Assembly: GCF_036017915.1 (NCBI RefSeq)
Contig: NZ_CP107929.1
Coordinates: 3,223,501 to 3,287,500, forward strand
Direction of reading: 5' to 3'
DNA: 64,000 bases
Source of the DNA: Micromonospora sp. NBC_00421
Lineage (GTDB): Bacteria > Actinomycetota > Actinomycetes > Mycobacteriales > Micromonosporaceae
This document shows positions 47,049-56,054 of the stretch, piece after piece. A program made the position numbers and the translations under genes. Position 1 is the first letter of the stretch; each line of letters opens with the position of its first letter. The notes below the pieces were generated by a model, which searched no databases, was not told the origin of the DNA, and was given only the letters and a program-made list of their open reading frames with translations.

Positions 47049-48715
47049 GGGGAGCGGGTCTCCTTCCCGTCACCGGCGTTGCCGGCAACGCCGTCCTGCG
47101 GGGCACCCGCCGGTCGCCGGCCGCCCAGCCGACGACGTACGCCGGCGAGCAGCGGCCCGACGTCCCGCCGGTCCGCCAGCCAGGCCACGGCGAGGAACAG
47201 CACACCGACCACGGCCCCGGACAGCATGCCCTGAACGAATGCTCCCGCTGTCGTCGGGGTGCCGTCGCCAGCGAGCAGGCGGGCGGTGAGGACGCCGGCC
47301 GGGGCGGCCAGCAGCGCGCCCAGCAGACCGGCGAGGGCAGCCCGACCGCAACCGGCGAGGGCGGCCCGACCGGCGGCGCGGAGCACCGCGCCGACCAGCA
47401 GCACCCCGAGGACCAGCATGCCGACGGAGTTGGCCAGGGTGACGGCCAGCACCCGGTCGGCGCGCGGCAGCAGCGCCGCCAGCGGTACGGCGACCAGCGG
47501 CACCACCAGCCAACCGGTGGTGATGGCGGCGGTCGCCACCCGGGTGGCGCCCCGGGCGTAGAGCGCCCTGGACAGCACCGCGAAGAGCCCGTAGCCGACC
47601 AGCCCGGGGGCGAACCCGGCGATGGCGGCGGCGGTCGGCTCCGCGCCGAGCGGGAAGAACCGGCCGACCGGTTCGGCGGTGCCGATCAGGGCCGCCGCGC
47701 CGAGGAAGCTGCACAGCAGCACCCCCCGGGTGGTCGCGGCGACCGTCGTGCGGTAGCCGCCCTCGTCGCCGGTGGCCGCAGCGGCCGACAGCCCCGGATA
47801 CGCGGCGACCGCCAGCGGCACCGCCAGCACCGCCCAGGGCAGCAGGTACATGGTCTGGGCGAGGTTGTAGACCTGCGGGGCTTCGGTCGGGCCGCCGGAG
47901 ATCCGGTTGAGGATGACCACCAGGGCGAGTTGTTGGGCGGTGACGGTGACCGCCCCGGCGACGGCGAGCCCGCCGACCCGGGCCCGGGCGTCGGCGGGGA
48001 AGGCGTAGCCGGGCCGCCAGGCCAGCCCGAGCCGGCGCAGCGGGATCAACAGCGACAGCGACAGCACCACCACACCGAGGGTGGTGCCGCCGGAGAGGAC
48101 CAGCTCCCCGGCCCGGCTCACCTGGGCGATGCTCGCGTCCCGCCCCTGGGTGGCCCCGAAGACGAGGTAGACCAGCACGACGGTGAGGCTGGACAGCAGC
48201 GGGGCGACGACCGGCCAGGCGAACCGGCGGTGCGCCTGGAGCACCCCGGTCAGCACGATCCCGATGCCGTAGAGCGGCAGTTGCGGGGCGAACACCCGCA
48301 GCATCCGTGCCCCGGCGGCCAGTTCGGCCGGGGAACGCCCGTCGGAGATGACCGCCACGATCGGGTCGGCGAAGAGCGCCACCAGCGCCGCGAGCGGCAC
48401 CAGCAGGGTCACCGTCCAGGTCAGCAGCGCGCCGGTGGTGGCGGCCACCGCCCGCCGGTCACCGACCGCGACCGGCCCGGCCAGCAGCGGTACGACGAGA
48501 CTCGCCAGCGCCCCACCGGCGACGATCTCGAAGATGATGTTCGGAACGGTGTTGGCGATCACGTACATGCCGCCGAGGTCGCTGCGTTCGACCACCCAGG
48601 TGAACACGGCGGTACGCCCGAACCCGGCGAGCCGGGCGAGGACGGTGAGTACGGCGATGAGGGCGGCGGCGCCGGCCACCCGACCGGCGCCGGCGAGGGG
48701 TGCCGGTCTGGTCAC
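47045..48715 (-). CDS. MurJ-like lipid flippase (MVF family)
   Basis: 556 residues from GTG 48715. It has about 14 hydrophobic segments and the family N-terminus LARLAGFGRTAVFTWVV and NTVPNIIFEIVAGGALASLVVPL. MurJ/MviN proteins flip lipid-linked precursors across the membrane. The canonical murJ of actinobacteria lies near parAB and trxA at oriC, so this second, MVF-type protein more likely flips another lipid-linked glycan. It stands between a PNPT enzyme and a GT4 enzyme, which fits that idea. Confidence 0.88.
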   Translation of the reverse strand: MTRPAPLAGAGRVAGAAALIAVLTVLARLAGFGRTAVFTWVVERSDLGGMYVIANTVPNIIFEIVAGGALASLVVPLLAGPVAVGDRRAVAATTGALLTWTVTLLVPLAALVALFADPIVAVISDGRSPAELAAGARMLRVFAPQLPLYGIGIVLTGVLQAHRRFAWPVVAPLLSSLTVVLVYLVFGATQGRDASIAQVSRAGELVLSGGTTLGVVVLSLSLLIPLRRLGLAWRPGYAFPADARARVGGLAVAGAVTVTAQQLALVVILNRISGGPTEAPQVYNLAQTMYLLPWAVLAVPLAVAAYPGLSAAAATGDEGGYRTTVAATTRGVLLCSFLGAAALIGTAEPVGRFFPLGAEPTAAAIAGFAPGLVGYGLFAVLSRALYARGATRVATAAITTGWLVVPLVAVPLAALLPRADRVLAVTLANSVGMLVLGVLLVGAVLRAAGRAALAGCGRAALAGLLGALLAAPAGVLTARLLAGDGTPTTAGAFVQGMLSGAVVGVLFLAVAWLADRRDVGPLLAGVRRRLGGRRPAGAPQDGVAGNAGDGKETRSP

Positions 48716-48716
48716 G

Positions 48717-49583
48717 TCAGTCGGATCGCCGACCCAGCGCGTCGAGTTCCCGCAGCACCGGGGTGCGCTGGATGACCGCCGTGAAGCTGACCTTCTCGCT
48801 GGCCGCGGTGAGGCCGGCGAGCGCCGCGAGCAGACCGGCCCGGCCGAGCGGCCCGGTCCGGGCGGCGAGCGCCACGCCGAGCAGCGCGCCGAGCGCGTTG
48901 GCCCCGCTGTCGCCGATCATCACCCGTTCGCCCAGGTCCTCGCCGAGCAGCCCACCGGCGGCGCCGACCGCGCCGGCGGCGATGCCGGCGTGCGGACCAC
49001 CGGCCAGCGGGACGCCGAGCAGCACGCCCGACTTCAACGCCCGGCCGGGACGCAGGTCGAGCAGGTTGAGCAGGTTGGCGGTGCCGGCCACCACGCCCGC
49101 GCCGAGCAGCACGTCGACGGTGCGACCGAGGGAGCCGTGGCGCTGCCGGCGGGGGTGCGCGGCGACCCGGGGGTCGGCGGCGAGCAGCGCGGCGGCGGCG
49201 AGCCCGGCCGCGCCCACCCCGGCGACCTTGACCAGGCCGGCGGTGACCCGGCCGGCACGCAGGGCGGCGAGGTGACCGGCGAAGCCCTTGGCGGCCTTCT
49301 GCTCCGGCCGGGCACCGACCACGTCGTCGTAGAGGCCGACCGCGCCCGCGCCGAGGCCGGCGACGAGCGCCGCCGCACCGGCCGGGACGCTTGCGGCGCC
49401 GAGCGCCCCGGCGCCGGACGCCCCGACGGCCAGCGCCGGCCCGGCAGCGAGGCTGACGGTACGGCCCCGGAAGTTGGTGCGTTCCAGAGCCGGCCCGACC
49501 GGCGCGGTACGGATCTCCCGCAGCGCGTACCGGGCGGCGGCGGCGCCGGCGGCGGCGGCGAGCAGCCGCCCGAGCCCGCTCAT
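48717..49583 (-). CDS. MraY/WecA-like (PNPT) glycosyl-1-phosphate transferase
   Basis: 288 residues, strongly hydrophobic. Motifs of the polyprenyl-phosphate N-acetylhexosamine-1-phosphate transferase superfamily can be seen: [11 protein letters not shown] near the N-terminus, the Asp-Asp pair in [23 protein letters not shown] with the Asn-x2-Asn-x2-Asp pattern, and [13 protein letters not shown]. It would start a lipid-linked glycan by moving a sugar phosphate onto polyprenyl phosphate. The protein is shorter than true MraY (about 360). It lies 1 bp upstream of the MurJ-like gene and 58 bp behind mctB. Confidence 0.85.
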   Translation of the reverse strand: MSGLGRLLAAAAGAAAARYALREIRTAPVGPALERTNFRGRTVSLAAGPALAVGASGAGALGAASVPAGAAALVAGLGAGAVGLYDDVVGARPEQKAAKGFAGHLAALRAGRVTAGLVKVAGVGAAGLAAAALLAADPRVAAHPRRQRHGSLGRTVDVLLGAGVVAGTANLLNLLDLRPGRALKSGVLLGVPLAGGPHAGIAAGAVGAAGGLLGEDLGERVMIGDSGANALGALLGVALAARTGPLGRAGLLAALAGLTAASEKVSFTAVIQRTPVLRELDALGRRSD

Positions 49584-49641
49584 GCGACGCCGCCGGACGG
49601 GGCGGTCGGGTGGTTACCGGTCACCGGGGTACGTCGTTCGC

Positions 49642-50577
49642 TCACTGGGGCAGTCTAGGCACCAGTGTGGCGTTGTCGCCGACGCCGTACTGACCGGCCC
49701 GCTTCTCGGTGAGCTGTTGGACCAGGGCCAGGCTGGTGACCAGCTGCCCCTGCACGGTGTTGGCGTTGTCGACGGTGGAGATGGTCTGGGCGAGCACCGG
49801 GTCGCCCCGGACCACGGCCACCAGGTTGCCCCCGGCGGAGCCGTTGCCGCCGACGACTATCGCGCCGGTGCGGTCGAACTGCTCGGCGATCTTCACCATC
49901 GACTCGTCCTTCTTGGCGGAGTCCTTGTCGACGTAGGGCTGCCCGCTGACCACCACCACGGCCTCCGCCGGGCCGGTGACCTTCTCCTCGCTGGTGAGGT
50001 ACCCGGCGTTGGCGTACGCGGCCAGCACCGCCCGCCGGTCGGCCTCGGTCACCACCGGGGTGCCCTGCGGGCGGTCGAGCAGGACGCTGGCCAGCAGGGC
50101 GCTGGAGGTCTCCACGCCGTTGCCGTTGCCGGGCAGCGCCGAGGCGGGCGCGGTGGGCCGGGCGGCGGTGACGGCCAGCTCCATCAGGTTGGTGTTGTTG
50201 TCCGGGTTGATGAACTTGTCCTGCACGTCGACCCGGCCGGTCACGGTGGCCCCGGCGGTCTGGAGCATCTTCAGCACGCCCTCGGTGTGCTCCCGGCCGG
50301 TGGGCAGGCTGAGCACCATCACGCGCTTGCCGGTGAGCTTGCCGGGCAGGTAGAGCTGCGCCATCTCGGCGGCGAAGTCCTCCTCGAGGTCCAGCTCCTT
50401 CTGGAGGCTGTTGACCGACTGGCGCATCTGCTGGTTGTCCTTGCGCAGCGAGTTGACGGTCTCCTTGAGCGAGTCGGCGACCGGGCCGTTGAGGGCGGCC
50501 GTGCCGACCACCAGGCCGATCGCCAACGCCAGGAAGACCGCGGTCAGGGACACCACGTGGTACCGGAAGTTGATCAC
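49642..50577 (-). CDS. mctB: Copper transporter/outer-barrier protein MctB-like
   Basis: 311 residues with one N-terminal membrane anchor (YHVVSLTAVFLALAIGLVVGTAAL), a coiled-coil stretch (about 35-65) and a periplasmic domain. The start MINFRYHVVSLTAVFLALAIG is the hallmark of the MctB family; Mycobacterium tuberculosis Rv1698 is the known member, linked to copper release. No transmembrane pore is visible. It follows steA by 27 bp, the same order as Rv1697-Rv1698. Confidence 0.9.
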   Translation of the reverse strand: MINFRYHVVSLTAVFLALAIGLVVGTAALNGPVADSLKETVNSLRKDNQQMRQSVNSLQKELDLEEDFAAEMAQLYLPGKLTGKRVMVLSLPTGREHTEGVLKMLQTAGATVTGRVDVQDKFINPDNNTNLMELAVTAARPTAPASALPGNGNGVETSSALLASVLLDRPQGTPVVTEADRRAVLAAYANAGYLTSEEKVTGPAEAVVVVSGQPYVDKDSAKKDESMVKIAEQFDRTGAIVVGGNGSAGGNLVAVVRGDPVLAQTISTVDNANTVQGQLVTSLALVQQLTEKRAGQYGVGDNATLVPRLPQ

Positions 50578-50604
50578 GCTTGCAGCCTCTTGATCGATCG
50601 GGAG

Positions 50605-51783
50605 CTAGAAGAGCTGGCCGAGCTGGAACACGAAATTGTCCCACCACTCGGAGACCACTCCCAAATACGCCTTGCCGACGGTGGAGACCGCCACGGCGGA
50701 GGCCATCGCGGCGATCGCCGACAGGACCAGGAGCAGCAGGGACGAACCGGAGATGTTCTGCCGGTAGAGCCGGCTCACGCCCTTGGCGTCGACCAGCTTG
50801 CCGCCGACCTTGAGCCGGGTGAGGAAGGTGGAGGCCATCCCGCCGCGCCCCTTGTCCAGGAACTCGACGAGGGTGGCGTGGGTGCCGACCGCGACGAGCA
50901 GCGAGGCGCCCTTCTCGTCGGCCAGCAGCATGGCGAGGTCCTCGCTGGTGGCGGCGGCCGGGAAGGTGATCGCCGGAACCCCGAGGCCGTTGACCCGGGC
51001 CAGGCCGGGCGCCCGGCCGTCCGGGTAGGCGTGCACGATCACCTCGGCGCCGCACCGCAGCACGTCGTCGGTGACCGAGTCCATGTCCCCGATGATCATG
51101 TCGGGGGTGTAGCCCGCCTCGACCAGCGCGTCCGCACCGCCGTCCACGCCGATCAGCACCGGCTTGAACTCCCGGATGTACGGGCGCAGCACGTCCAGGT
51201 CGGCCTTGTAGTCGTAGCCCCGGACCACGATCAGGCAGTGTCGACCCTGCACCTGGGTCTGGATCTCCGGGACGCCCACCCCGTCGAGCAGCAGGTCCCG
51301 TTCCTGGCGCAGGTAGTCCATCGTGTTGGCGGCGAACGCCTCCAACTGCACCGACAGGCCCTCCCGGGCGTCGGCCATCGCCTTGGCGACCGTCTCGGCG
51401 TCCTGGAGGTCACCGTGCGCCACCGGCTCGTCGCCGGCGAAGACGGTGTTGCCCTCGATCCGGACGGTGTCGCCCTCCCGGAGCCGCTCGAAGACCCCCT
51501 CGCCGAGGTCGTCCAGGAGCAGGATGCCGGCACCGATGAGCACCTCGGGGCCGAGGTTGGGATACCGGCCGGAGACCGACGGCTTGGCGTTGAGCACCGC
51601 GGCGACCCCGACCGCGACAAGCGAGTCGGCCGCGACCCGGTCCAGGTCGACGTGGTCGATCACCGCGATGTCACCGGGGCGGAGCCGGCCGACCAGCCGT
51701 TTGGTACGGCGGTCCAGACGTGCGGTGCCGAGAACTGAGTCCGGTTCCGCGTTCCGGGTCCGGCGCAACGTGGGTAGACGCAT
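50605..51783 (-). CDS. steA: SteA-like cytokinetic-ring protein
   Basis: 392 residues from ATG 51783; ATG at 51792 is an alternative. A soluble part with TARLDRRTKRLVGRLRPGDIAVIDH is followed by a thiamin-pyrophosphokinase-like region GVDGGADALVEAGYTPDMIIGDMDSV. One C-terminal membrane helix (SLLLLVLSAIAAMASAVAV) ends it. Rv1697/SteA homologues act with SteB (an MctB-like protein) in cell separation in corynebacteria. The steA-mctB order here is the same, so the pair likely functions in division. Confidence 0.9.
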   Translation of the reverse strand: MRLPTLRRTRNAEPDSVLGTARLDRRTKRLVGRLRPGDIAVIDHVDLDRVAADSLVAVGVAAVLNAKPSVSGRYPNLGPEVLIGAGILLLDDLGEGVFERLREGDTVRIEGNTVFAGDEPVAHGDLQDAETVAKAMADAREGLSVQLEAFAANTMDYLRQERDLLLDGVGVPEIQTQVQGRHCLIVVRGYDYKADLDVLRPYIREFKPVLIGVDGGADALVEAGYTPDMIIGDMDSVTDDVLRCGAEVIVHAYPDGRAPGLARVNGLGVPAITFPAAATSEDLAMLLADEKGASLLVAVGTHATLVEFLDKGRGGMASTFLTRLKVGGKLVDAKGVSRLYRQNISGSSLLLLVLSAIAAMASAVAVSTVGKAYLGVVSEWWDNFVFQLGQLF

Positions 51784-51855
51784 CGTGACCATCCTGGCAT
51801 GGGAAGCAGGCATTTCCAGCGCGACATGCCTGAGCAGGGCCGCCTACCCAGGGAA

Positions 51856-51881
51856 GCACACCGGAGCGCGGGCCGGTGTGC
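51856..51881 (-). terminator. Hairpin after recN
   Basis: GCACACCGG (51856-51864) pairs with CCGGTGTGC (51873-51881) 22 bp behind the recN stop, in the 119-bp gap before steA. No clear T-tract, so efficiency is uncertain. Confidence 0.6.
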
Positions 51882-51902
51882 CTCCGCTCACAATCGTCGC
51901 GC

Positions 51903-53660
51903 TCAGGGCCGCCTTTCCTTCGCCGCGACGGCCAGGAGCTCCTCGGCGTGGGCGATACCCAGATCCGAATCCGGCAAACCCGCAAGCATCCGGGCCAGCT
52001 CCCGGGCCCGCTCGGTGTCCTCCACCACCCGCACACCGCTGGTGGTCACCGCGCCCCCGGTGTCCTTCGCCACCACCAGGTGCCGGTCGGCGAACGCGGC
52101 CACCTGTGGCAGGTGGGTCACCACAAGCACCTGGTGGCTGCGGGCCAACCGGGCCAACCGTCGACCGATCTCCACCGCCGCCTGGCCGCCCACCCCGGCG
52201 TCGACCTCGTCGAAGACCAGGGTCGGCGGGCCACCGGAACCGGCGAACACCACCTCGATGGCGAGCATCACCCGGGACAGCTCGCCACCGGACGCACCCC
52301 GCTGCAACGGCAGCGACGGCGCCCCGGGGTGGGCCAGCAACCGCAACTCCACCTCGTCGGCGCCGTCCGGACCGACCCCGCACCCGACCCCGTTGACCGT
52401 CAGCGTGGGCTCGGACCGACCGGCCGGCCGGGGCAGCACCGCCACCTCGATCCGGGCGTGCGGCATGGCCAGCCCGGCCAACTCCGCTGTCACCTGCTCG
52501 GCGAACCGGACCGCCGCCTCCTGCCGGGAAGCCGACAGCCGACCGGCCAACTCGGCCACCTCACCGGCGAGACGCTGGGCCTCCCGGTCCAGCTCGTCGA
52601 GCACGTCGTCGGAGGTGTCCAGGTCGGACAGTCGGGTCCGGGCCCGCTCGGCCCAGGCGATCACCCCGTCGACGTCGTCGGCGTACTTGCGGGTCAACGC
52701 CCGCAACGCCGCCCGCCGTTCGTAGACGGTCTGCAACCGGGCCGGATCGGCGTCCAGCACCGCCAGGTAGGTCGACAGCTCCGCCGACACGTCGGCCACC
52801 AGGGTGGCCGCCTCCTCCAGCCGGCCGGCCAGCTCACCCAGCGCCGGGTCGGTGCCGGCCTGCGCCTCCAGGGTGCGGCGGGCCGTGCCGAGCAGCACCG
52901 TCGCGTCCGGGGTGTCGTCGGTCGCCTCCACCCCTCCGGCCACGCACTGCTGGGCCAGCTGCGCGGCTGTCCGCAACCCCTCGGCGTGCTCCAACCGCTG
53001 CGCCTCGGTCTTCAGCTCGTCGTCCTCGCCGGGCTGCGGGTCGACCCGGGTGATCTCGTCCAGGCCCAGCCGCAGCAGGTCGGCCTCCTGGTGCCGGGCC
53101 CGGGCGTTGCTGCGCCGGTCGGCCAGGTCGTCGACCACCTGCCGCCACCGCCCGTACGCCTCCCGCAGCGCGTCGACGAGCTTCTCGTGCCCGGGGCCGG
53201 CGAACCGGTCCAGCGCGGCCCGCTGCTCGGCCGGGCGGAGCAACCGCAACTGGTCGGACTGACCGTGCACCGCCACCACCTGCTCGCCGACCTCGCCGAG
53301 CATCGACACCGGCATGCTCCGGCCGCCCAGGTGCGCCCGGGACCGCCCCTCCACGGTCACCGTACGGCTCATCAGCAGCGAGCCGTCCTCGTCGGGCCCG
53401 CCACCGGCGTCCACGATCCGGGCGTGCACCACGTCGGCGACCCGGCCACCGAGCCGCAACCGCCCCTCGACGGTGGCCCGCCCCGGCGCGGCCCGCACCC
53501 GACCCGCGTCGGCCCGACCGCCGAACAGCAGGCCGAGGCCGGTCACCACCATCGTCTTGCCGGCACCGGTCTCACCGGTGATGACGTTCATCCCGCCGGC
53601 CAGCGGCAGGGTGGTGTCCTCGATGACGCCCAGTCCGGTGATCCGCAGCTCTTCCAGCAC
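51903..53660 (-). CDS. recN: DNA repair ATPase RecN
   Basis: 585 residues from GTG 53660. The SMC-like head is split: Walker A GETGAGKTMVVTG is at residues 29-41. Near the C-terminus are the signature LQRGASGGELSRVMLAIEV and Walker B PTLVFDEVDAGVGG, then VLVVTHLPQVAAFAD. Coiled coils fill the middle (about 155-370). RecN holds DNA ends during double-strand break repair. It lies between nadK and steA, a conserved actinobacterial location. Confidence 0.96.
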   Translation of the reverse strand: MLEELRITGLGVIEDTTLPLAGGMNVITGETGAGKTMVVTGLGLLFGGRADAGRVRAAPGRATVEGRLRLGGRVADVVHARIVDAGGGPDEDGSLLMSRTVTVEGRSRAHLGGRSMPVSMLGEVGEQVVAVHGQSDQLRLLRPAEQRAALDRFAGPGHEKLVDALREAYGRWRQVVDDLADRRSNARARHQEADLLRLGLDEITRVDPQPGEDDELKTEAQRLEHAEGLRTAAQLAQQCVAGGVEATDDTPDATVLLGTARRTLEAQAGTDPALGELAGRLEEAATLVADVSAELSTYLAVLDADPARLQTVYERRAALRALTRKYADDVDGVIAWAERARTRLSDLDTSDDVLDELDREAQRLAGEVAELAGRLSASRQEAAVRFAEQVTAELAGLAMPHARIEVAVLPRPAGRSEPTLTVNGVGCGVGPDGADEVELRLLAHPGAPSLPLQRGASGGELSRVMLAIEVVFAGSGGPPTLVFDEVDAGVGGQAAVEIGRRLARLARSHQVLVVTHLPQVAAFADRHLVVAKDTGGAVTTSGVRVVEDTERARELARMLAGLPDSDLGIAHAEELLAVAAKERRP

Positions 53661-53811
53661 AGCACCCGACAGTAGACGCGTGCTGCGACAGTTGACCAGC
53701 CGGCACGGGCGAGCGTCGCGGCCGGGAACGATCCACCGTGCCGGCCGCCGGGGCAGCGCCGCTGGTGGGCGGCACCCGGGGCGACGACGAACACACCGCC
53801 ACCGGGCGGGC

Positions 53812-54696
53812 TCAGCGGCGGCTGCCCCGCCAGCCCTGCACCGGCAGGTCGAACTTGGCCACCAACCGATCGGTGAACGGCCGGTCCCGCAACCGTACGA
53901 CCCGCACCGGCAGGGCGCCCCGACGCACCGTCACCGTGGCGCCCGGCGGCAGGTCGTAGACGCGCCGGCCGTCACAGCAGAGCACGGCCAGGGTGGTGAA
54001 CGGATCGACGGTGATGACGAACGTCGAGGTGGGCGCGGTCACCAGCGGACGGCTGAACAGCGCGTGCGCGCTGATCGGCACCAGCAGCAACGCCTCCACC
54101 TCCGGCCAGACCACCGGCCCCCCACCGGAGAACGCGTACGCGGTGGAGCCGGTGGGGGTGGCGCAGACCACGCCGTCGCAGCCGTAGCGGGACAGCGGTC
54201 GACCGTCCACGTCGACAAGCAGCTCCAGCATCTGGGCGCGCTCGCCCTTCTCGACGCTGATCTCGTTGAGCGCCCACGACTCGATGGTCGGACCACCGTC
54301 GAACTCGGCGGTGACATCGAGGGTCAGCCGTTCGTCCACTGTGTAGTTGCGCCCGACGACGTCCCGTACGGCCGTGTCGAGATCGTCGATCTCCGCCTCG
54401 GCGAGGAAACCCACCTTGCCCAGGTTGATCCCGAGCAGCGGCACCTTCGCCGGGCGGGCCAGCTCGGCGGCGCGCAGGAAGGTGCCGTCCCCGCCGAGCG
54501 CGAAGACGATCTCGGCCCCCTCGGCGGCCCGCAGCCCGGCCATCGGCACCACCCCGGGCAGGTCCAGGTCCTCGGCCTCCTCGGCCACCACCCGTACCTC
54601 GAACCCGGCCGCGATCAGGTCGGCGGCGACCGCCCGGGCGTGCTCGGTGCTCCGTCGCCGCCCGGTGTGGGTCACCAGCAACGCGGTCCGGCTCAC
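53812..54696 (-). CDS. nadK: NAD kinase
   Basis: 294 residues. The diagnostic motif GGDGTFLRAA, with the preceding ALGG, is present, then GINLGKVGFLAEAE, the substrate loop NEISVEKG, and TPTGSTAYAFSGGGPVVWPEV, all NadK hallmarks. It makes NADP from NAD and ATP. GTG 54696 is chosen because it overlaps the stop of the 38-codon ORF (GTGA). Frames that extend to 55062 are tlyA shadows. Confidence 0.96.
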   Translation of the reverse strand: MSRTALLVTHTGRRRSTEHARAVAADLIAAGFEVRVVAEEAEDLDLPGVVPMAGLRAAEGAEIVFALGGDGTFLRAAELARPAKVPLLGINLGKVGFLAEAEIDDLDTAVRDVVGRNYTVDERLTLDVTAEFDGGPTIESWALNEISVEKGERAQMLELLVDVDGRPLSRYGCDGVVCATPTGSTAYAFSGGGPVVWPEVEALLLVPISAHALFSRPLVTAPTSTFVITVDPFTTLAVLCCDGRRVYDLPPGATVTVRRGALPVRVVRLRDRPFTDRLVAKFDLPVQGWRGSRR

Positions 54697-54809
54697 CGGT
54701 GCCACCGCCCGTCCCGCACCCGGTCGGCCAGGTCCTCGCTGAGGTCCACCGGACCCGCCTCCCGTCCACCCTCGCGGGACACCGTCCCGACGTCGCCCAC
54801 CACGCTCAC
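54693..54809 (-). CDS. 38-residue small ORF coupled to tlyA and nadK
   Basis: GTG at 54809 overlaps the tlyA stop (GTGA), and the TGA ending at 54693 overlaps the nadK start (GTGA). The 38 codons have G or C in nearly every third position, like the neighbouring genes. The product is acidic at the N-terminal half and ends in LADRVRDGRWHR. No domain is recognised. The two-sided coupling argues that it is translated, at least as a relay that keeps ribosomes moving from tlyA to nadK. It may also be a real small protein. Confidence 0.65.
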   Translation of the reverse strand: MSVVGDVGTVSREGGREAGPVDLSEDLADRVRDGRWHR

Positions 54810-55651
54810 CCTGCCACCTTCCCGGACGCCGCGTCCGGCCCGGGGCCGACCGGTCCGGCGACCACCACGGCGTGCACCCGCTCGGGGTCGGCCGCCGGCG
54901 CATCCCGGCGTAACCATACGAAAAACTCGACGTTGCCGCTCGGACCCGGCAGCGGACTGGCCGCCACGTCCGCCAGGCCCAGCCCGAGCCCCGCGGCGCT
55001 CGCCGCCACCGCGAGCACCGCCTCGGCCCGCAGCGCCGGATCTCGGACCACGCCGCCGGCACCGACCCGCTCCTTGCCGACCTCGAACTGCGGCTTGACC
55101 ATCAGCGCCAGGTCCCCGTCGGTACGGGTGCAGCCGGCCAGCGCGGGCAGCACCAACCGCAGCGAGATGAACGACAGGTCGGCCACGGTCAGGTCGACAG
55201 TCCCGCCGATCACCTCCGGGGTGAGGGTGCGCACGTTGGTGCGGTCCAGCACCCGCACCCGTTCGTCGGTACGCAGCGACCAGGCGAGCTGGCCGTAGCC
55301 GACGTCGACGGCGACCACCTCGGCCGCGTCGGCGCGCAGCAGCACGTCGGTGAATCCCCCGGTCGACGCCCCGGCGTCCAGGCACCTCCGACCGGCCACG
55401 GTCAACCCGGCGGGGGCGAAGGCGGCGAGCGCACCGGCCAACTTGTGGCCGCCCCGGGAGACGTACTCGTCGGCCGGGTCCGCCCCGGTGACCAGCAGCG
55501 GATCGGCCGGGTCGACCATCGCGGCGGCCTTGCGCGCGGGCACCCCGCGCAGCTGGACCCGGCCGGCCTCGATCAGCGCGGCGGCCTGTTCACGGGAACG
55601 GGCCAGGCCGCGACGGACGATTTCGGCGTCGAGTCGGGTACGACGTGCCAT
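54806..55651 (-). CDS. tlyA: TlyA-family rRNA 2'-O-methyltransferase
   Basis: 281 residues. The N-terminal S4 domain reads RLDAEIVRRGLARSREQAAALIEAGRV, and the FtsJ-like domain starts EYVSRGGHKLAGAL. The SAM motif is CLDAGASTGGFTDVLL, with acidic VAVDVGYGQLAW, then VKPQFEVGKERVGAGGVVRD. Actinobacterial TlyA methylates C1409 of 16S and C1920 of 23S rRNA and confers capreomycin sensitivity. It is coupled to the 38-codon ORF and nadK downstream; a tlyA-nadK-recN order is usual. Confidence 0.95.
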   Translation of the reverse strand: MARRTRLDAEIVRRGLARSREQAAALIEAGRVQLRGVPARKAAAMVDPADPLLVTGADPADEYVSRGGHKLAGALAAFAPAGLTVAGRRCLDAGASTGGFTDVLLRADAAEVVAVDVGYGQLAWSLRTDERVRVLDRTNVRTLTPEVIGGTVDLTVADLSFISLRLVLPALAGCTRTDGDLALMVKPQFEVGKERVGAGGVVRDPALRAEAVLAVAASAAGLGLGLADVAASPLPGPSGNVEFFVWLRRDAPAADPERVHAVVVAGPVGPGPDAASGKVAG

Positions 55652-55673
55652 GAGGCGGTTCTCTCCGGTCCGG

Positions 55674-56054
55674 TCAGGCCTGGTCGATGGTGGCGAGGGT
55701 TTCCCGCAGCGTCTGGTACGCCGCCTCGTACTGGGCGATCTGGTCGGCCGGTGGTAGGCCCTCGGCGTTGGCCATCGCCCGGACGGCGGCGTCGACGGCC
55801 GGGTGCCGGGCGTCGTCGCCGCCCTCGTCCGACTCGACGACCGGCGGCGGAACGGGCCGGGGGGCGTGCGGTGGAACCGGCCGGGGGGTGTGCGGCGGCG
55901 GGGCCTGGCGGCCGGCGGGCGGCGGGCCGGGCCTGCCGGGCGGCGGCGGGCCGGGCCTGCCGGGCGGCGGCGGGCCGGGCCTGCCGGGCGGCGGCGGGGC
56001 CGGACGGACCGGGCCGGTCACGACCGGCTCCGGGGGACGTCGTTCACTCGGCAC
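55674..56054 (-). CDS. Proline-rich small protein of unknown function
   Basis: 126 residues from GTG 56054. The first 75 residues are Pro/Gly/Arg-rich with an eight-residue unit (PPPPGRPG) repeated three times. The last 50 form a predicted helical part (HPAVDAAVRAMANAEGLPPADQIAQYEAAYQTLRETLATI, given here only by its ends). No enzyme motif is seen. It overlaps the next upstream gene by 11 bp and sits 22 bp before tlyA, so it is in the same operon. It may be a scaffold or linker protein; function unknown. Confidence 0.78.
   Translation of the reverse strand: MPSERRPPEPVVTGPVRPAPPPPGRPGPPPPGRPGPPPPGRPGPPPAGRQAPPPHTPRPVPPHAPRPVPPPVVESDEGGDDARHPAVDAAVRAMANAEGLPPADQIAQYEAAYQTLRETLATIDQA
55929..56000 (-). 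repeat. Three exact 24-bp repeats coding PPPPGRPG
   Basis: Copies start at 55929, 55953 and 55977, each GGGCCTGCCGGGCGGCGGCG plus four bases. Exact identity at DNA level points to recent slippage; repeat number may vary between strains. Confidence 0.85.
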
